A stretch of DNA of 64,000 nucleotides from Siniperca chuatsi (GCF_020085105.1 NC_058060.1:5996898-6060897); one strand, 5' to 3'; shown: positions 45,801-59,038, numbered from the stretch's first letter. Numbers and translations: made by a program. The notes: generated by a model from the sequence alone, not told the origin.

Positions 45801-45904
45801 AAAATAAGGAAAGACCGGGTGAGTAGGTGAGGATGGGCTGGGAATGGGCTCAAATGTGCGGGATGTTTCACTGTGGACAGTCATATGCGGCTGGGGGGCT
45901 GGGG

Positions 45905-46133
45905 GCGGGACGTCCACCAATCAGAAGGTCAGCAGTTCAATCCCAGCTTCCCCCAGCCCACATGCCAAAGCATCCTTGGGCAACACACTGAACCTCAAAT
46001 TGCTCCCAAGGGCTGTGCCGTCAGTGTGTGAGTGTGTGTGAATGCTTAATTAGTTTCTTTCAACTGATGAGCAGTTGGCACCTGCCATCAATGTATGAAT
46101 GTATATACAAGTACAGTCCATTTACCATATGCC
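45905..46133 (+). mobile_element. tRNA-derived SINE copy
   Basis: CCACCAATCAGAAGGTCAG then a B-box-like AGTTCAATCCC, CATCCTTGGGCAACACACTG, GTGCCGTCAGTGTGTGAGTG and a terminal GTACAGTCCATTTACC. This is a longer copy of the family whose tails are at 32.9 kb and 42.1 kb. The A box is not clear and the middle is deleted. Confidence 0.6.
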
Positions 46134-46575
46134 AATTCGGTAGACATTAACCATTCCTAATCTAAACCATATTTTTCGGACATAGACTGGAAGTCTACTA
46201 ATTCCCCATCCTTTACTAAAGAAGAATACGATGTGATTCCATGGCTTATCCATTGTCTATATCTTAAATCTTGGGATGCTCATTAAAAATGTTGTCATAT
46301 GCTGGCCATCCACGTAATTTTATCTCTTTCTGGATCTGAAACCTCTGTACAAAGTCTAACCATATACCCAAAGAAAAACAAACTCATTGATTCTGGATAT
46401 CAAATAAGTCTTTGATATAGATGGACAGCCCAACAAAGATTGTACAAGTCTACCTAATATTGATACTTGCATGTCATACAATTCTTGAGTCACTACACAA
46501 CCCTGCATTATCCCGTCTAGCAGTTGAAAGTTTTCGCCAAACTTTGTTGTTTGTCATTCATTATAAACCCCTGCT
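46134..46575. other. Intronic DNA, no exon seen
   Basis: Diverged sequence with weak resemblance to L1 coding DNA on the minus strand, not strong enough to call. Confidence 0.3.
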
Positions 46576-47290
46576 TTAAAGGTGCAGTGAGTAAGAATTG
46601 AGACTACTCTGTCGAATACATACTCCATAAAAATAGAGGGCAGCATTTCACATGTCAGGCCATAACTGCGGCTAACTGCCATTAGCTGTGCAGTTAACTT
46701 AGGAGTCCTAGCACAGGAGCTTTGGACCGCCGGGAGGAGGAGGTTTTCAGCGGGGGGTACACAGTGGGGAATGCTGGTGGGCACCGGAACGGGCACCAGA
46801 ACTGGAGCCGGGCGAGTGGGCAATGGTACCGGGCTCAGCAGCCTCCCAGTGAACACGGCCGGACCGGGACCGACGGAGGCCAGTTTGACAACACCTTCTC
46901 CAACCTGGACTCTGACTCCGGGGACAACGAAACACAGCGGGGACAGGAGAGGCGTCAGGCGGGAGAGGAGCGAGAGGGAGGTCGGGCATCAGAGAGGCAG
47001 TGACAGTGTGTAGAGCCTTCAGTAGATATCTCTGCAACACAATTCAATTCAATTTTATTCATATAGTGCCAATTCATAACAGAAGTTATCTCATTGCACT
47101 TTTCCTATAGAGCAGGTCTAGACCGTACTCTTTATAATATTATTTACAGAGACCCAACAAATCGACAATGTGACTTCTTTGACATAATGTCAAAACTGTT
47201 ATATCTTCATATTCTGTTGATAATTTTAGTTAATTTTTGAATGTTTTAAACTCTTAAATCTCTTAAATTCTTACACATTGCACCATTTAA
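46576..47290. mobile_element. piggyBac-like MITE flanked by TTAA, with an embedded LINE tail
   Basis: TTAA at 46576-46579 is followed by AGGTGCAGTGAGTAAGAATT; the right end AATTCTTACACATTGCACCAT precedes TTAA at 47287-47290. TTAA on both sides with inverted ends fits the piggyBac superfamily. The interior (46720-47000) is GC-rich and gives long frames in several phases; none shows a domain. 47043-47163 is a separate LINE insertion. Confidence 0.65.
47043..47163 (-). mobile_element. 5'-truncated LINE 3' end inside the MITE
   Basis: AATTCAATTCAATTTTATTC, ATAGTGCCAATTCATAAC, TTATCTCATTGCACTTTTCC and TCTTTATAATATTATTTACA: the reverse complement of the 3' UTR at 26.0-26.135 kb. Confidence 0.75.
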
Positions 47291-50200
47291 AGATTTGAAT
47301 CTTTAAATGGATCTGTATTAAATATCAACATTTTTTCATTGGCCTTTTTGTGCCTTTGTGTCATAAAACCTTTGATAATTTGACAAATCTTTTTTGTTTG
47401 TAAGAATAGTTAAATAAATAAATAAATAATGCTACACAATAAATATGCTCAGTATGTGAATGAAAATTAGAGTGTTGCCAAAATGGAAAATTATTTGGGC
47501 GTACTGAGTGACACTGTGTGGCAAAATACACAGATTCGCTAATCTCCAACGCTAACAAATCTGTTATTTCTCCTCTTTCTTATTAGCAAAGATCAGTGCA
47601 CAAAACATTCAGGTAGCAGCTTCTCGTTTTTAGCCGGCACTGACCATCACTTTTGCCAGTTAAAATGGCAAACGTTGACGGTGGCAGATAATTAATGTTA
47701 ATTCCATGAGTAACTTGATAACTGGCCAAAATTAAACTTGTCTATTGTCTTGTCAAAGTGCTCTCTGCAGCTGGTGTCTGTACTTGGCCAATGATCAGTT
47801 GTGGAGTTATATGTTCTCTCTTTAACTGATCGCGTCACGGCAGTTTTAGTTGCATTCTCCAGTTAAACTTTCATTCATATAATAATTTACACTTATGAAT
47901 AGTTTATGTAATAGTTTTGAATCAGGACCTTCAGTATTTGGATCAAGTAGCTTGTGAAAAATATGATGTGCCAAATTTAGAAGCTACAGCTGTTATTTCA
48001 ATGTGTCAGATACATATTTAATCAATATTTAGGTAAATATAAGTATCAGACTTATATCGGACTTACTGGATATGGAAACTGTAATCAACCTGAAATCTTG
48101 TTCTTATCTGTTCTAATGCTCTGTACATAAAAGTGCACCGAGTATTTATTTCAGACACACAAAGCTTTGTGGTCAGATTGATAACAGTAACAATTTTCCA
48201 GCAGCTGAAAGCCACTGCTACGGAACAGACATTGAACAGACGTTGTAGGAAAAACTACATAACATGTTTTTCCCCTGGAGATTCTCTACTTTTGGTGTTG
48301 GTAGTCATGGGGTTTTCCAGCTCTTGGTCAGCAGTATGTGTAAGGCTAAGTAAGGCATTTACTGTGAGTCATTTTGGCCTTATTGCCTTTGCAATTGCAA
48401 TAAATACTGTTGTAGGAAAAAATAAAGCCAAATGAGGCCTGTGCACAACAAAATCTATCTTTGAAATGACATCAGGAGCTGGCAAAGAATTGTTGCGTAG
48501 ACTCAGTTCAACAAGCACATACACCGAGTGGACACATAAACATGAACAGATGATATTATGTCTTCGAGTACAATATCGCTGCAATAAATGCTACCATTTT
48601 TAATTTTGTGATGTTCATTTTTGTTGATGCCTGAATTATTTGTTCAACTCTGGCAAATTTTGAGGTAGTAAATTGTGGTGCAATATGTATGTGAGTTGGT
48701 CTTGCAACTTACAACATAATGCAAAACTGTGAATAACAATAACAGACAACAACAACAAATTACCATAGAGTTGAATCAGCGCCTTTCTGTTACTGTCTCA
48801 ACAGAAATTAAGCATTAATTTTACGTTTAATTTCTACCTTATATTGTTTAGATGTTCATGTTATTGTGTCGACCCCAGGTATATGCAAAGAGAAAAGACA
48901 GCTACGTACAGTAGGTACAGTAGTTCCTTGGTAGTGGCATCCGTGGATATCAAATGTCAGAAATGCATAGGGAGACATGTGAGTATCATGTTCGGGCTGT
49001 TCTGAAGAATGAAGAGCCTAAGGATAACCTTCTTAAACCCACCCCTGTCACAAGCTGCCTAAATGACTGCAGTACAGTCAAAGGCCAGAGATGAAACTGA
49101 TACAGCGGAAGCTTCAATCATTTCCAGCGTCTCTCATGACTTGTACTGAGCTGTCTGCCCAAAAAGGAACCGAGCTGACAAAACGCTTGAGTCAGCTTCT
49201 GTTTTTGCTAAACTTGCTCACTGGCTGATATTAATGTCCAGTTACCTGGCATATTAAGAAAGGGAAAAGATAAAACTGTTCTTACACAAGAACTGGCAAC
49301 AGATTTCCATGATATGCCTGACTTAATTTTCAAGCTCAGTTAACTGTGTATGGCGATAGATTTGTCTCAGTATTATTTGTGTGAACAGATCGACAATCTG
49401 TGTGTAAATGTGTAGTCTGTAACTATAAAACACCTTCCACAAATACAAAAAAAATTCTAAACTCACAAAAATATTTAGCAAATAAAACGCATCTGCAACT
49501 GCACAAACAAATTCCACATATAAAGGTTAAAGGTTTTCTGAAACTGTCACTATATCCTGTCAGTAGTACATGAGACAGATAATATGTAAAAAATAAAAAT
49601 TAAAATAAAATTCATCAGGTTCCTCTGGCTCCTCCTAGTGCTCATAATGACATGTCATTTGCAAGAAAAAATTTGTGTTGAAATCATAGAAATAAACAAA
49701 CCTTGCTATCAAAAAACCTGTTTCTTACCATCTGCGCATATACTGTATCTCTCCAGCACCAAACGGGAAGCAGCAAACTGGGTAGTTACTTTGGTAACTC
49801 AAATACTGTCTCACACACACACGATAAACTGTGAATTAACAGTGTTATGAGTCGGTGTTCGGCGTGTATATGATGCACCAACCAGCACATATTTTAGTGA
49901 AAAATCTTAACTTTTGAAATGTCTGTCTCTCATTCCCACGGTCGTCTCCCACTAAAATAGGGCAGCTAAACATGCTGGTAGCGAGTTGAGGTGACAAAAT
50001 CCAAAATGTGAAGTGCGGAAAGTATGTAAGTATTGAAATACAGTTTATCTTTATGGATTATACTGATGCCAACTTGACAAGAAGAACTTGCGTTGTGTTT
50101 CTAGAGTTATGTGTTTTTGCACACATGTAAGGAATTGTTAATATATCATATTTCTTAAAGGGAGTTTGGCGTAATATTTTCCCAGGGAGCTTCAGTTTAA

Positions 50201-50638
50201 TTCAAACTGCAAATACTGTATGTAGCCTATATTTTTTTATGTTTTGATACCACTACAGAAACAACTGCTAAAGTAGCCTATGATAAGGTTGTCTGATGTT
50301 GACTGTGGTTAGTTATTGGTTTGATTAATGGTTTACAGTCTAATAATAATGTATGTTTATTCATTACTGACTGTGGCTGATCAGGCTAATTGTACTCAGT
50401 TTCTAACGGCAGTATGCAGTAAATGGTTGCCCTTTGTGCGTGTTTTTAAACTACTTTCCTAATTAAACATGATGTACTTGATGGTGTTGTGACTCCTGAT
50501 GAAACTTGAAAGCTTAGCATTCTTGTTGCCTTTTAGCGTCCCTTTTAATCCTTTATTCACCCAATAGAAAGCTAATATTTCTCTGTATATTATGACCTTC
50601 TCTTTCTGTCAGCTGCTGTGTGTCTGCAGTGTATTTAC
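47291..50638. other. Intronic DNA, no exon seen
   Basis: 49340-49465 is an inverted partner of the repeat at 51950-52035 (ACAATCTGTGTGTAAATGTG, AAAACACCTTCCACAAAT). No coding exon or RNA gene recognised. Confidence 0.4.
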
Positions 50639-51199
50639 TAGGGGTGTAACGATACACAAAATGCAGACATGAAGACATTGTAGTAGTGCTCAAGCACTTT
50701 GACCATATGCTTAAATTTTGTATTCCCCACAACACATAGACTGTCTATATAGACTGAGTATGGTCGCATATCTGCAGCGATAAATGCTAAATGACATGTT
50801 TGAAGTGTTTCCACAGACATACCCGACTTCAGGTGAACAATGTCGCCATACAGGTTGACACTCATAGTTGCTCACCGTAACTAACCGGGAAACCGCAATG
50901 CTCCCAGCTCTGTGTTTGCCGTTCAGGCACTACACTACAGGCGCTTGACTAACCTGGCTAACCGGGCTAACCTGACTAGCATGCTACAGCTGATAGACAG
51001 CAAATGGTGCACTGCCAAAACGTTCCAGGTAAAACTCACGCTCTAGAATTTCTGTTCCATGCATGCGAATAGTCGACATAAATAGACTATTTTGACAGTT
51101 ATAGTTTGGGTCACAGGGCGTACTGATCCGAGGAAGTCGCATACCGAACGCCCTGTACCGAACAGTTTGGGACAAATACATGTCCCGCTTATACCCCTA
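50639..51199. mobile_element. hAT-like MITE with diverged 8-bp target duplication
   Basis: Ends TAGGGGTGTAACGATAC and CGCTTATACCCCTA are inverted repeats. Flanks GTATTTAC (50631-50638) and GCACTTAC (51200-51207) agree at 6 of 8 positions. The interior has ACCGGGCTAACCTGACTAGC-type words and no transposase. Confidence 0.65.
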
Positions 51200-51540
51200 G
51201 CACTTACAGATTTGGGATTTTATTTGTTAAATTTTCAGATACATTTTCAACATACATGAATAACCATAATTATAACCATATAACATCAAATACGGGTTTA
51301 ACACTACAATTTGTCAAAACACACAACTTTTATAGTGGACCAACTGAATTTCCCTGGGATGCACTCAAATGACCACCTGTGGGTCCCAGGGACTCACTGA
51401 AAAGATTTAAGACCACACGGCTTGACAATGTTGACTTCTTAAGAAGCAGATCCTACTTTGGGCATGAAGCAGGCACAGCTCCGTCTTTGCATTTCCTATT
51501 TATAACAGACAATAAAAATTATATATTTACCTTTACCTTA

Positions 51541-51745
51541 ATTTTTTATAGAGAATCTTTATAGAGATTGCTGGCTTGCTAAAGGTAAGCAAAAAATCAT
51601 CAGCATACATATTTAATTTAAAATTGCATCCATGGAAGTTCACACCGTGTCACCATGTCACCACTGGAGCAGATTGCACATGCTAATGGTTCGAGGGCAA
51701 CGATGAGCAGGGGGCTGACCGGGCAACCCTAACGCCTCGTTGTAG
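51541..51745 (-). mobile_element. L1 LINE fragment with YADD active-site box
   Basis: On the minus strand, CPVSPLLIVALEPLACAI (about 51735-51680) is the L1 RT segment after the PQG-type motif, and after a frame change NMYADDFLLTFSKPA (about 51630-51580) contains the catalytic YADD. Short, frameshifted and truncated at both ends. Confidence 0.65.
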
Positions 51746-51749
51746 AGGG

Positions 51750-52080
51750 AAGTGTTTTCACAAATGCCTTTTTGATTCAGAAATAAAAACTGAATTCACA
51801 AATGCCTCTTGGAAAGTTGTAAATGTTAGGCTTTTCATGTATTTGTAAATTACTTTAATATATTCACAGATTTTTTTTTTATTATTTGTGGAATTTTTTT
51901 GTGTATTTGCAGATCTGTTTTATATTTCCAAAATATTTACAAATAGTTTACAAATCTTTTTTTTGTGGAAGGTGTTTTATATTTACAGATTACACATTTA
52001 CACACAAATCTATCTCCATATAAGTGTAACCACAAAAGTATGTTTGTGTAATTATCAGTTTTGAAACCAAACTTCCAAAC
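51750..52080. repeat. AT-rich repeat related to 49.35 kb and 43.4-43.7 kb
   Basis: Many ATTTGTGAA/TTCACAAAT words; the right part (51950-52035) is the reverse complement of 49350-49460. Confidence 0.5.
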
Positions 52081-54106
52081 AATTTTCATCATTAGCGTTG
52101 CTTCCTTTCATTGACTGATCCATTGAATTATTTATTTATTTTAGATTCCAGTGTCCAGTCTCCTGTGAACTTGGTCAGTTGTCTGTGCCATTTAGTGAAA
52201 ACCGTTTGCAGCTGCGATTCAGAGTGTAAATGAAACATCTTGGGCCAGATATAATAACGATGCATCTGCACAATTACCGCTATTAATTATGCTTTGATCA
52301 TCTTTCTGACGTTTAATAATGATGATTGAGATGTCACTGCAGATGATGGTTTATAGGTACATGTGATGAATTAGTGGTACGGTCACTATAAATAGCCACA
52401 GCTATGGGTAATGGTCATGCATAACAACAGCTGCTCTGGTACTGTTGGAATCTGTTTGCACAATTAAAGGCTGCAAATCAATCATTGTGCTCCAGTCTCT
52501 GATTTTCCTTTGGGGGGGTTCTACATCTGTACATCATCTGTAATGTCAGCACTAAGTTTATTACCTATTTGCAAGTAGCTCTAAACTGGTAATGGAATGG
52601 TAGTCTAAGTTGTAAAAACTTGAAAAAAGTTTAAAAGAAATATAAAGTGGTAACACGTTCACCTTCAAAAGAGAAGAAAGTATCACCTGAGCCTGTTGTG
52701 TCGAATACAGTGTTTAATGGATGACCGGCAGGCAAGTGTGCTGTTATCTGAGATAGTTGAGGTGTGGCTGTCCATGTGTGCAGTAAAATCATTACAGACT
52801 TGATGTTGCCTCAAATCATGCAGAGAGTGATGTTTACCTTTCCTTAGCTAATTTATTGTGGTTTATCTTGACTTTGAATAGCTGATTGTGACTAGTGGGA
52901 TCATTATCGTCACCTCAAGTCTTAATTAAAGATTTTTCATAGAATTGCTGCAGGCTAGAGTTCACCTTCAGCACCTGGCTAAGGTGTCCTTACAGACCAA
53001 TAAACAAAAGTTATGGAAATGTTTCAGAAAGGAAACTCAAAGCTTCAGTCACCATTTCGCAGTCAGACATGAGTTTTTTCAAAGGGGACAGTCGGAAAGT
53101 CTGACTGAATATGATGGCTGGCATTGTTTCCCCTTAGTTTTACTTGAGTCAATACTCAGAAATTACCTTTCCATTTGCCAGTTGACACCTGATTACACAG
53201 GTTACTGTTAATACTGCTACGTGTTTTTGATTGATGGTACTTGGCTGATTTTATTTCAGCCTGTAAATGTGTACAAATTATAGAACAAATGATTTGTCCA
53301 TAATTTGTCATGATATTGGTGTAACTGGTGTATTTCCAGATGTGATCAAATGGGGGCAACAGAGGGTCATTATTAGTCTTCAGTTGTCTGCTGTGTCATG
53401 AGAGGAAACTAGTCAAATTCAAAAACAGAACATCAGATTATTTTGTATACTCAAACTGCTGACAGTAACGGTAACAGACATGTTGCTTAAGGATTCGGCC
53501 TATTCACTGAATGTGACAGTTTCAGCTTTCAAACAACTGTGTAATTTACATATACTGTAAATTAGACAATCTCATACAGACCAGCTGTACACTACCTACC
53601 CTGTTCCAAAAGGCAGAAGTAAACAAGCCTCTGGTAAAGAGTCAAACGACACAGAAAATTTTCTCAGGAGATGTTGGAGTTAGTGGACCAATCCTGAGCT
53701 AAAATACTGCAGAATATTGGTTTTGCATTTATCAGGTGACAAAAACAATATTACTCCAGTGAGAGGCCCTTGTTGCTGCACTTCTGCTGGATGTAGAAGT
53801 GATGTCAGGTAATTTTCTACTAACACTTGTGCCATAACAGCTTACAGTGTAGTACAGTTAAGTATATATAGTTATATATATAGTTTTCTTTTGTCTGCCC
53901 TCTGATCAGTCAAAAATCATGCAATGCAGTTTTAAGAGCAGGAGGAAGTAATAGAGAGAAGGGAAGATGCCATGTGACAAAGGCCATGACACAAACTCAC
54001 GTGACATGATGAAGAGATGGTATTCTAGCTTGTTAGCCACCATGATTTCCTTTATATTTTTATTTATGCAATTGTTTGTTTTACACAGCATCATTCAGCA
54101 TATTGA
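52081..54106. other. Intronic DNA, no exon seen
   Basis: No coding or RNA gene recognised; no clear repeat family. Confidence 0.4.
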
Positions 54107-55184
54107 TGTTATGGACAGATAGGCTGGAGACACCGATATGGCAACAGATGGATATTTATTGGAATACAGCACTGAGCAGACAGGTATGCAGGTAAGTTCA
54201 CAGCCAGAAGATGATGGACGGAGATGAGGAAAACCCGCTGGAGTAGAATGAAGTGGAGAACACGCTGGAGAAGAAACACGCTGGAGTAGAATATAGGAGT
54301 CATGGAGAATCCTATGGAGAGTCCTTGGTAAAAACGAGATCGAACAACTGGCTGAGGTGAATGATGTGCTTTTATACTGGCTGTGATTAGGTGCTGATGG
54401 GGAGCAGGAGTGTGTGATTAACTGATGGTGGAGCCTGGCATGTCTGTGACATAACCCCTCCCTCCACGGCCAGCTCCCGATGGCCGAGGACCCCGCCGAC
54501 GTGGTGGTCGTCCTCCTCCACGGGCAGCAGGTTGATCTGGGCGGACGGCCCGGGGGTTGGGCATGTGCGGAGCTGTGAACCTCGGGCGGACGGCCACTGG
54601 TTTGCAGGCTGATGACTGTGAGGACCACCTAGAGCCAGGCGGGTGCCCCAGTATGGGTTCGGAACTGTGGGCTGCTTCCCTAGCACCAGTGAATAAAGCC
54701 AAAGGATACAGTTGAAGTCCTCCGCCAAGCCAGAGAAGGGCGCTGGTCTGGCCTTGGGCGTGGCGTAACCGGTGGTGAAGGAGCGATTGCGGATGTGATG
54801 GCTGGTGTGGGTGGATTGGTGTAGAGAACCGACAGAAACAATCCACCCTCTCTTGAATGGAGCTCAAGCTGTACTCCTATGGTGTGGTCTGATTTTCTGT
54901 TACGGACAGATAGGCTGGAGACACCGATATGGCAATAGATGGATATTTATTAAAATACAGCACTGAGCAGACAGGTATGCAGGTAAGTTCACAGCCAGAC
55001 GATGATGGACGGAGATGGGGAACACACACTGGCATGGACTCTAGGAGTAATGGAGAGTCTTTCAAAAAGCAAGATCGGACAACTGGCTGAAGTGAATGAT
55101 GTGCTTTTATCCTGGCTGTGATTAGGTGCTGATAGGGAGCAGGTGTGTGTTTAACTGATGGTGAAGCCTGGCGTGTCTGTGACA
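54107..55184 (-). mobile_element. Internally deleted LTR retrotransposon with both LTRs (Gypsy-like)
   Basis: Two direct repeats, 54107-54451 and 54898-55184, share TGTTAYGGACAGATAGGCTG at one end and GTCTGTGACA at the other. Read on the minus strand the element runs 5' LTR (55184-54898), a 446-bp interior, a polypurine tract (GTGGAGGGAGGGGTTA, just before 54451) and the 3' LTR. Flanks ATTGA (54102-54106) and ACTGA (55185-55189) agree at 4 of 5. The interior keeps short gag-like wording at most; no protease, RT or integrase is present. The left-hand LTR is about 58 bp longer, through an internal duplication around 54240-54300. Confidence 0.8.
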
Positions 55185-55189
55185 ACTGA

Positions 55190-58100
55190 TCCTCACAGGA
55201 AAGTTCCTTCCTCCTGTCCCCTGGGTACAGTACTGATAGAGGGCACTATCACTTATGGTGGGGATTTAGTGTATTACTTGCATGCTCTTGAGCAGGGCAG
55301 ATGGGTGATGTCACAGACATTTGAAATGACATTTTCTGACTTTGCTACCTTGTTGTAATTTTATTTTTTCCTTTGTCCTAGTCCTGCAGAACAATGTGCA
55401 CTTATTTTTAAAGATTCAGTATTTACAATAAAAATGTACAGTATATCAAAAATGGACAAAACATTTTTTGAAACTGATAATATGGGCACCTTGCAACACA
55501 ACACATTAGAAGTGTAGATTATTGCCATCTTGTATTGGTCATATTAAAAGAATGGTCAATACATTTTGGAGTAACAACAGGTTACATCATAGGTGTTGTG
55601 CTTTCAGATTACATTAATTGAATCTAGACAACTAACTGTATTAAATGGATTTCTCTCTTTCTTGTCCTTTTAAAATATTGAAATTATTTTATTTATTTTT
55701 TGGGCCCCCAAACATCTCTTCACAGTCTAATAGATCATAGAGCATCAAAACCATGACAGAAAAATGGAGTAATAAAATGAAATGTTGAGTTAGATGTGAG
55801 GAGGATAAAAATCATAGAGTTGTGAGGCTAACCAACAGGTGGAATTATCTCCATTTTTGTTAGAAAAAAGGAAGTGTCCATGTGAAGAAAGAGTTAAGTT
55901 CCTGTTGACACCCTGTGTGTTTCTCTACTGTGGTTTATAGTGCTATTTGTACATTATCTTGTTCTGGTTGACTAAATCACCATAGATATGTCCTTGATTG
56001 GTATAGACACTCTGGATACAATACAATATTGGGGAAAGTCACTTGTTAGGCAGTGATTAAGAATCTCACACACAGGCAGCAAAATTTCTACTATACATTA
56101 GAAGGTAGGGGACTCTGGTGTAGTTAGTCCACTGTGAAAATGTATGATATTATATTGTGTCAATTTTTAATGAGTTTCACAAAGTAGTGCCTCTGTGAAG
56201 TCTCTTTTTAGTATTTTAAAATTTGATTATTTTCTCTTCTTATGATTATCTTAGCGCAGCAGATGAGTCTAGAATGAAGTTATGCAATAAATACCCCTGA
56301 GTTCCTGTGTTTTCATATTGTGTGTTGGCTGTGAGAAATTGCATCAAACATGACATGGTGAAAAACTGTCTGAGAACTGCTTATGTCACAACATTTTAGC
56401 CTAGTTTTCAGTCTCAGTCTCTCATAAAAGGAACATTGTCCTCCTGGCCTGGATGCACTGTTTGTCCCTGAGAAGCAGTCTGACTGTCTGGCCACTTAAT
56501 CAGCGGATGCCAGTTACATCACTGCTCATCCACTGAGCAGGGAGTAGATAAGTGCTCTCTTTGTTACCTTAGCAGCACCATAATACTTTGTGAACATTGA
56601 GTTGTCAGATCAAGGTATTGATTAATGCCTTCCTTTCACCAGAAACATTCCCTATGATTCTAGGTATGGTAGCTGCTTCAGACAGTATATTAGCTACCAG
56701 TCGTATTTACTAAACTCTTGATTTGCATGTAGCTTGTAGCCAGTCCCATATTTGCAACCACACCATCTTTCTCTTATATAGTGAAGTACAGATTTCAGAT
56801 GTGTCCCTGAAATCCCCCAAAAATGTTCCTTCTTGTTCCTAATTTGAAATTAAGCAATTATTGTTGACAGATAAAACAAGTTGAGTCTAAGGTTTTACAG
56901 GTGGACAATATTTATCAGTGTAGTGTTTTAAAAAACACTTTATAATTTGCCAGGGGACCACTATGTTTCCCTGACAAGCAATATGGGGGAAAACAGAACA
57001 CTGGCAACCAAACAGTGGCATGGGTGAAATGTTCAGAATTGACAACAAGCTAAATTTGCCTATTTCAATTCGACAGAAATGTAACTGAAAGGCTACTATT
57101 TGTATATAAGTGGGTTGTTGTGACAGATTGGGATAAATAAATAGTATATGGTAGTAAACAAATCATTGTAGTTGGTCCATTCCACACGAAGCCTGTTTAT
57201 GGGAAATATAGCAATATAACTAACCCAGTGCCTAAAGATTTCAAAGTTCCATCAAGATGTTTCTGTAGTCAAGGCCTGGATACTTCTGTCAAAACATTTA
57301 GGAACTCACTTAACCACAGTAGTACGAGATGGAATTTTCTTACTCTGGATCAGTCTTTGTATATGAACACTGAGCCTTGCATAAGTTGCAATGCTTTCCT
57401 GTCAGGTGGTCACACTGCCTGCCCATCGCTGTCTCTATAGATTCTTTTGCCTTCTGTTCCACCTCCTCCCTTTTCTACTTCCTGCAGCCCCCACCCTTCC
57501 GTTGACTGTATTGATCGTGTGTGTCATCATGTTGGGGAACTAAAGGGGGAGAGTGTAAGTTGTTCTGGGTGGGTCTCCAAATGTTAATCAGCCAAATGAG
57601 GCTCCGGGGCTGTAGCATTATGAAAGAACTGGTCATCTGCATCCACTGCTGTGGCTTTTTCCTCAAGGAGGGTTGCTTTTAGCATTTCCCATCCCACATG
57701 GGTGTTGTTTACTTGGGGTGAGATATAATACCTCGTATCACTTTCAGTGCACTCCTTACCTTGAGGAAATGACTCATTGTTGTTGGATTAGTGATAAGGT
57801 CAGCCGATGGATTTGAAAATGAGCAGCAATATGCTGCTGCTGCTGAATGATGGTAATACACAGGCTACACTGCTCGATGTAACAATTTAATTGGGTGGTA
57901 GAAAAGTGAAAAAGAAATCACAGGAAAGTTATAGTATTTGAAGAAATAGACAGATGAGGTGACCATTTTTTATTCTCCTTCCCCCTACATACTCCATGTT
58001 GAAAAAATTGTTATCCTCTGAACACATTTTCTCAGGCTTTGAATCTAACAACAGTCCCATAATTCTGCACCTCATATTTCCAAGGTTGCTCTGAAGAGAT

Positions 58101-58790
58101 AAGAGCATGAAGTTGACACTTGTATTGATTCACTTACCTCCCCACACTATGCCTCCCTCAGTTCCCCATACCCTTCTCTGAGTGTATTTTCGCAGTAACA
58201 TACAGTACACTGATAATGAGATGTACATGTAATGTAGAAGTTGAACATGTGTGTTAGCATGTGCATGCACGTGTGCTAACCCTCTATAGGGGGTGTGTGT
58301 TTAGAAGGCCAGTATACGTCTTTAAATCAGCCCTGCCCACTTCTGACTATGCACATAGTATCAAATAACACTGCATAGGAAGTGAGGAAATGTAAACGTG
58401 TGTATTTGTGCACACGCAGACGTTCCTCAGTGGAGCAGCTCTGGATTTCCTCCTCTCTTTGGCTGACATTGCTGGCTTTTGTTGTGTGTGAGACAGAGTG
58501 ACATTCCTGGGCAGAGGATCTGCCCTCAGGCACAGAAAGAGCCATATGTATGCTCTCACACACTGCATGTCATGTTTTCTGCAAGTGTGTGTACTGCCCC
58601 CGTTGGGCGTGTTCTTCCTTATTTGGATTGTTGGTGCAGGGGGAGGGAGGAAGGGGGGGGGTCACATGGGTGTACAGCAGAATCCTAGCGATAGGAACAA
58701 AAACTCAGAAGTAAGACCCAGTGTCTGGAGAGTAAAGTACACCAAGACAGTAAGTCTGAACGAAAAAACAAACTGAGAAGAACAAGAAAG
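55190..58790. other. Intronic or promoter-proximal DNA, no exon seen
   Basis: No coding sequence or known repeat stands out. The last few hundred bases (58600-58790) become G-rich and may belong to the downstream promoter. Confidence 0.4.
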
Positions 58791-58917
58791 AAGAGTGAGC
58801 TGTTGGACAGAGGAAGAGACACAGTGGAGCAGCAGAGCAGAGAGGGAGGGAGAAGGAGGAGAAAGAGATAAGAGTGTGACAAACAGGAGACATTGAGAGG
58901 AAGCACATGGTGTAAAA
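58791..58917 (+). promoter_or_regulatory. SLC12A7: 5' leader of the second KCC4-like first exon
   Basis: A purine-rich GAGGAAGAGAC...GGAGGGAGAAGG leader precedes the ATG at 58918. No TATA box seen; the transcription start is not defined. Confidence 0.4.
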
Positions 58918-59038
58918 ATGCCCACCAACTTCACTGTGGTCCCGGTAAAGGACAACACGAGAAAGGCAATAGAGGGCAACGAGGAGGATGACGTGGATGA
59001 CAACAATGTGCTGAAAGAGGAAGAGGAGGACGCCACAG
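58918..59038 (+). CDS. SLC12A7: First coding exon of K-Cl cotransporter KCC4
   Basis: The ATG at 58918 encodes 40 codons plus one base up to a perfect donor (CCACAG/GTGAGA). The start MPTNFTVVPV is the same as the first ten residues I know for mammalian KCC4; an acidic stretch follows (EGNEEDDVDD, LKEEEEDATG), ending in a split Gly codon as in mammalian KCC4, where the next exon starts DGNPRE. KCC4 is a plasma-membrane 12-TM symporter that exports K+ and Cl- together for volume and epithelial ion control; this exon gives only the cytosolic N-terminus. No further SLC12A7 exon is seen before 64000, so intron 1 is at least 5 kb here. Confidence 0.85.

Noticed and set aside
46722..47040. Overlapping GC-rich open frames on both strands
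   Set aside because: Lie inside a MITE; compositional artefacts, no domain.
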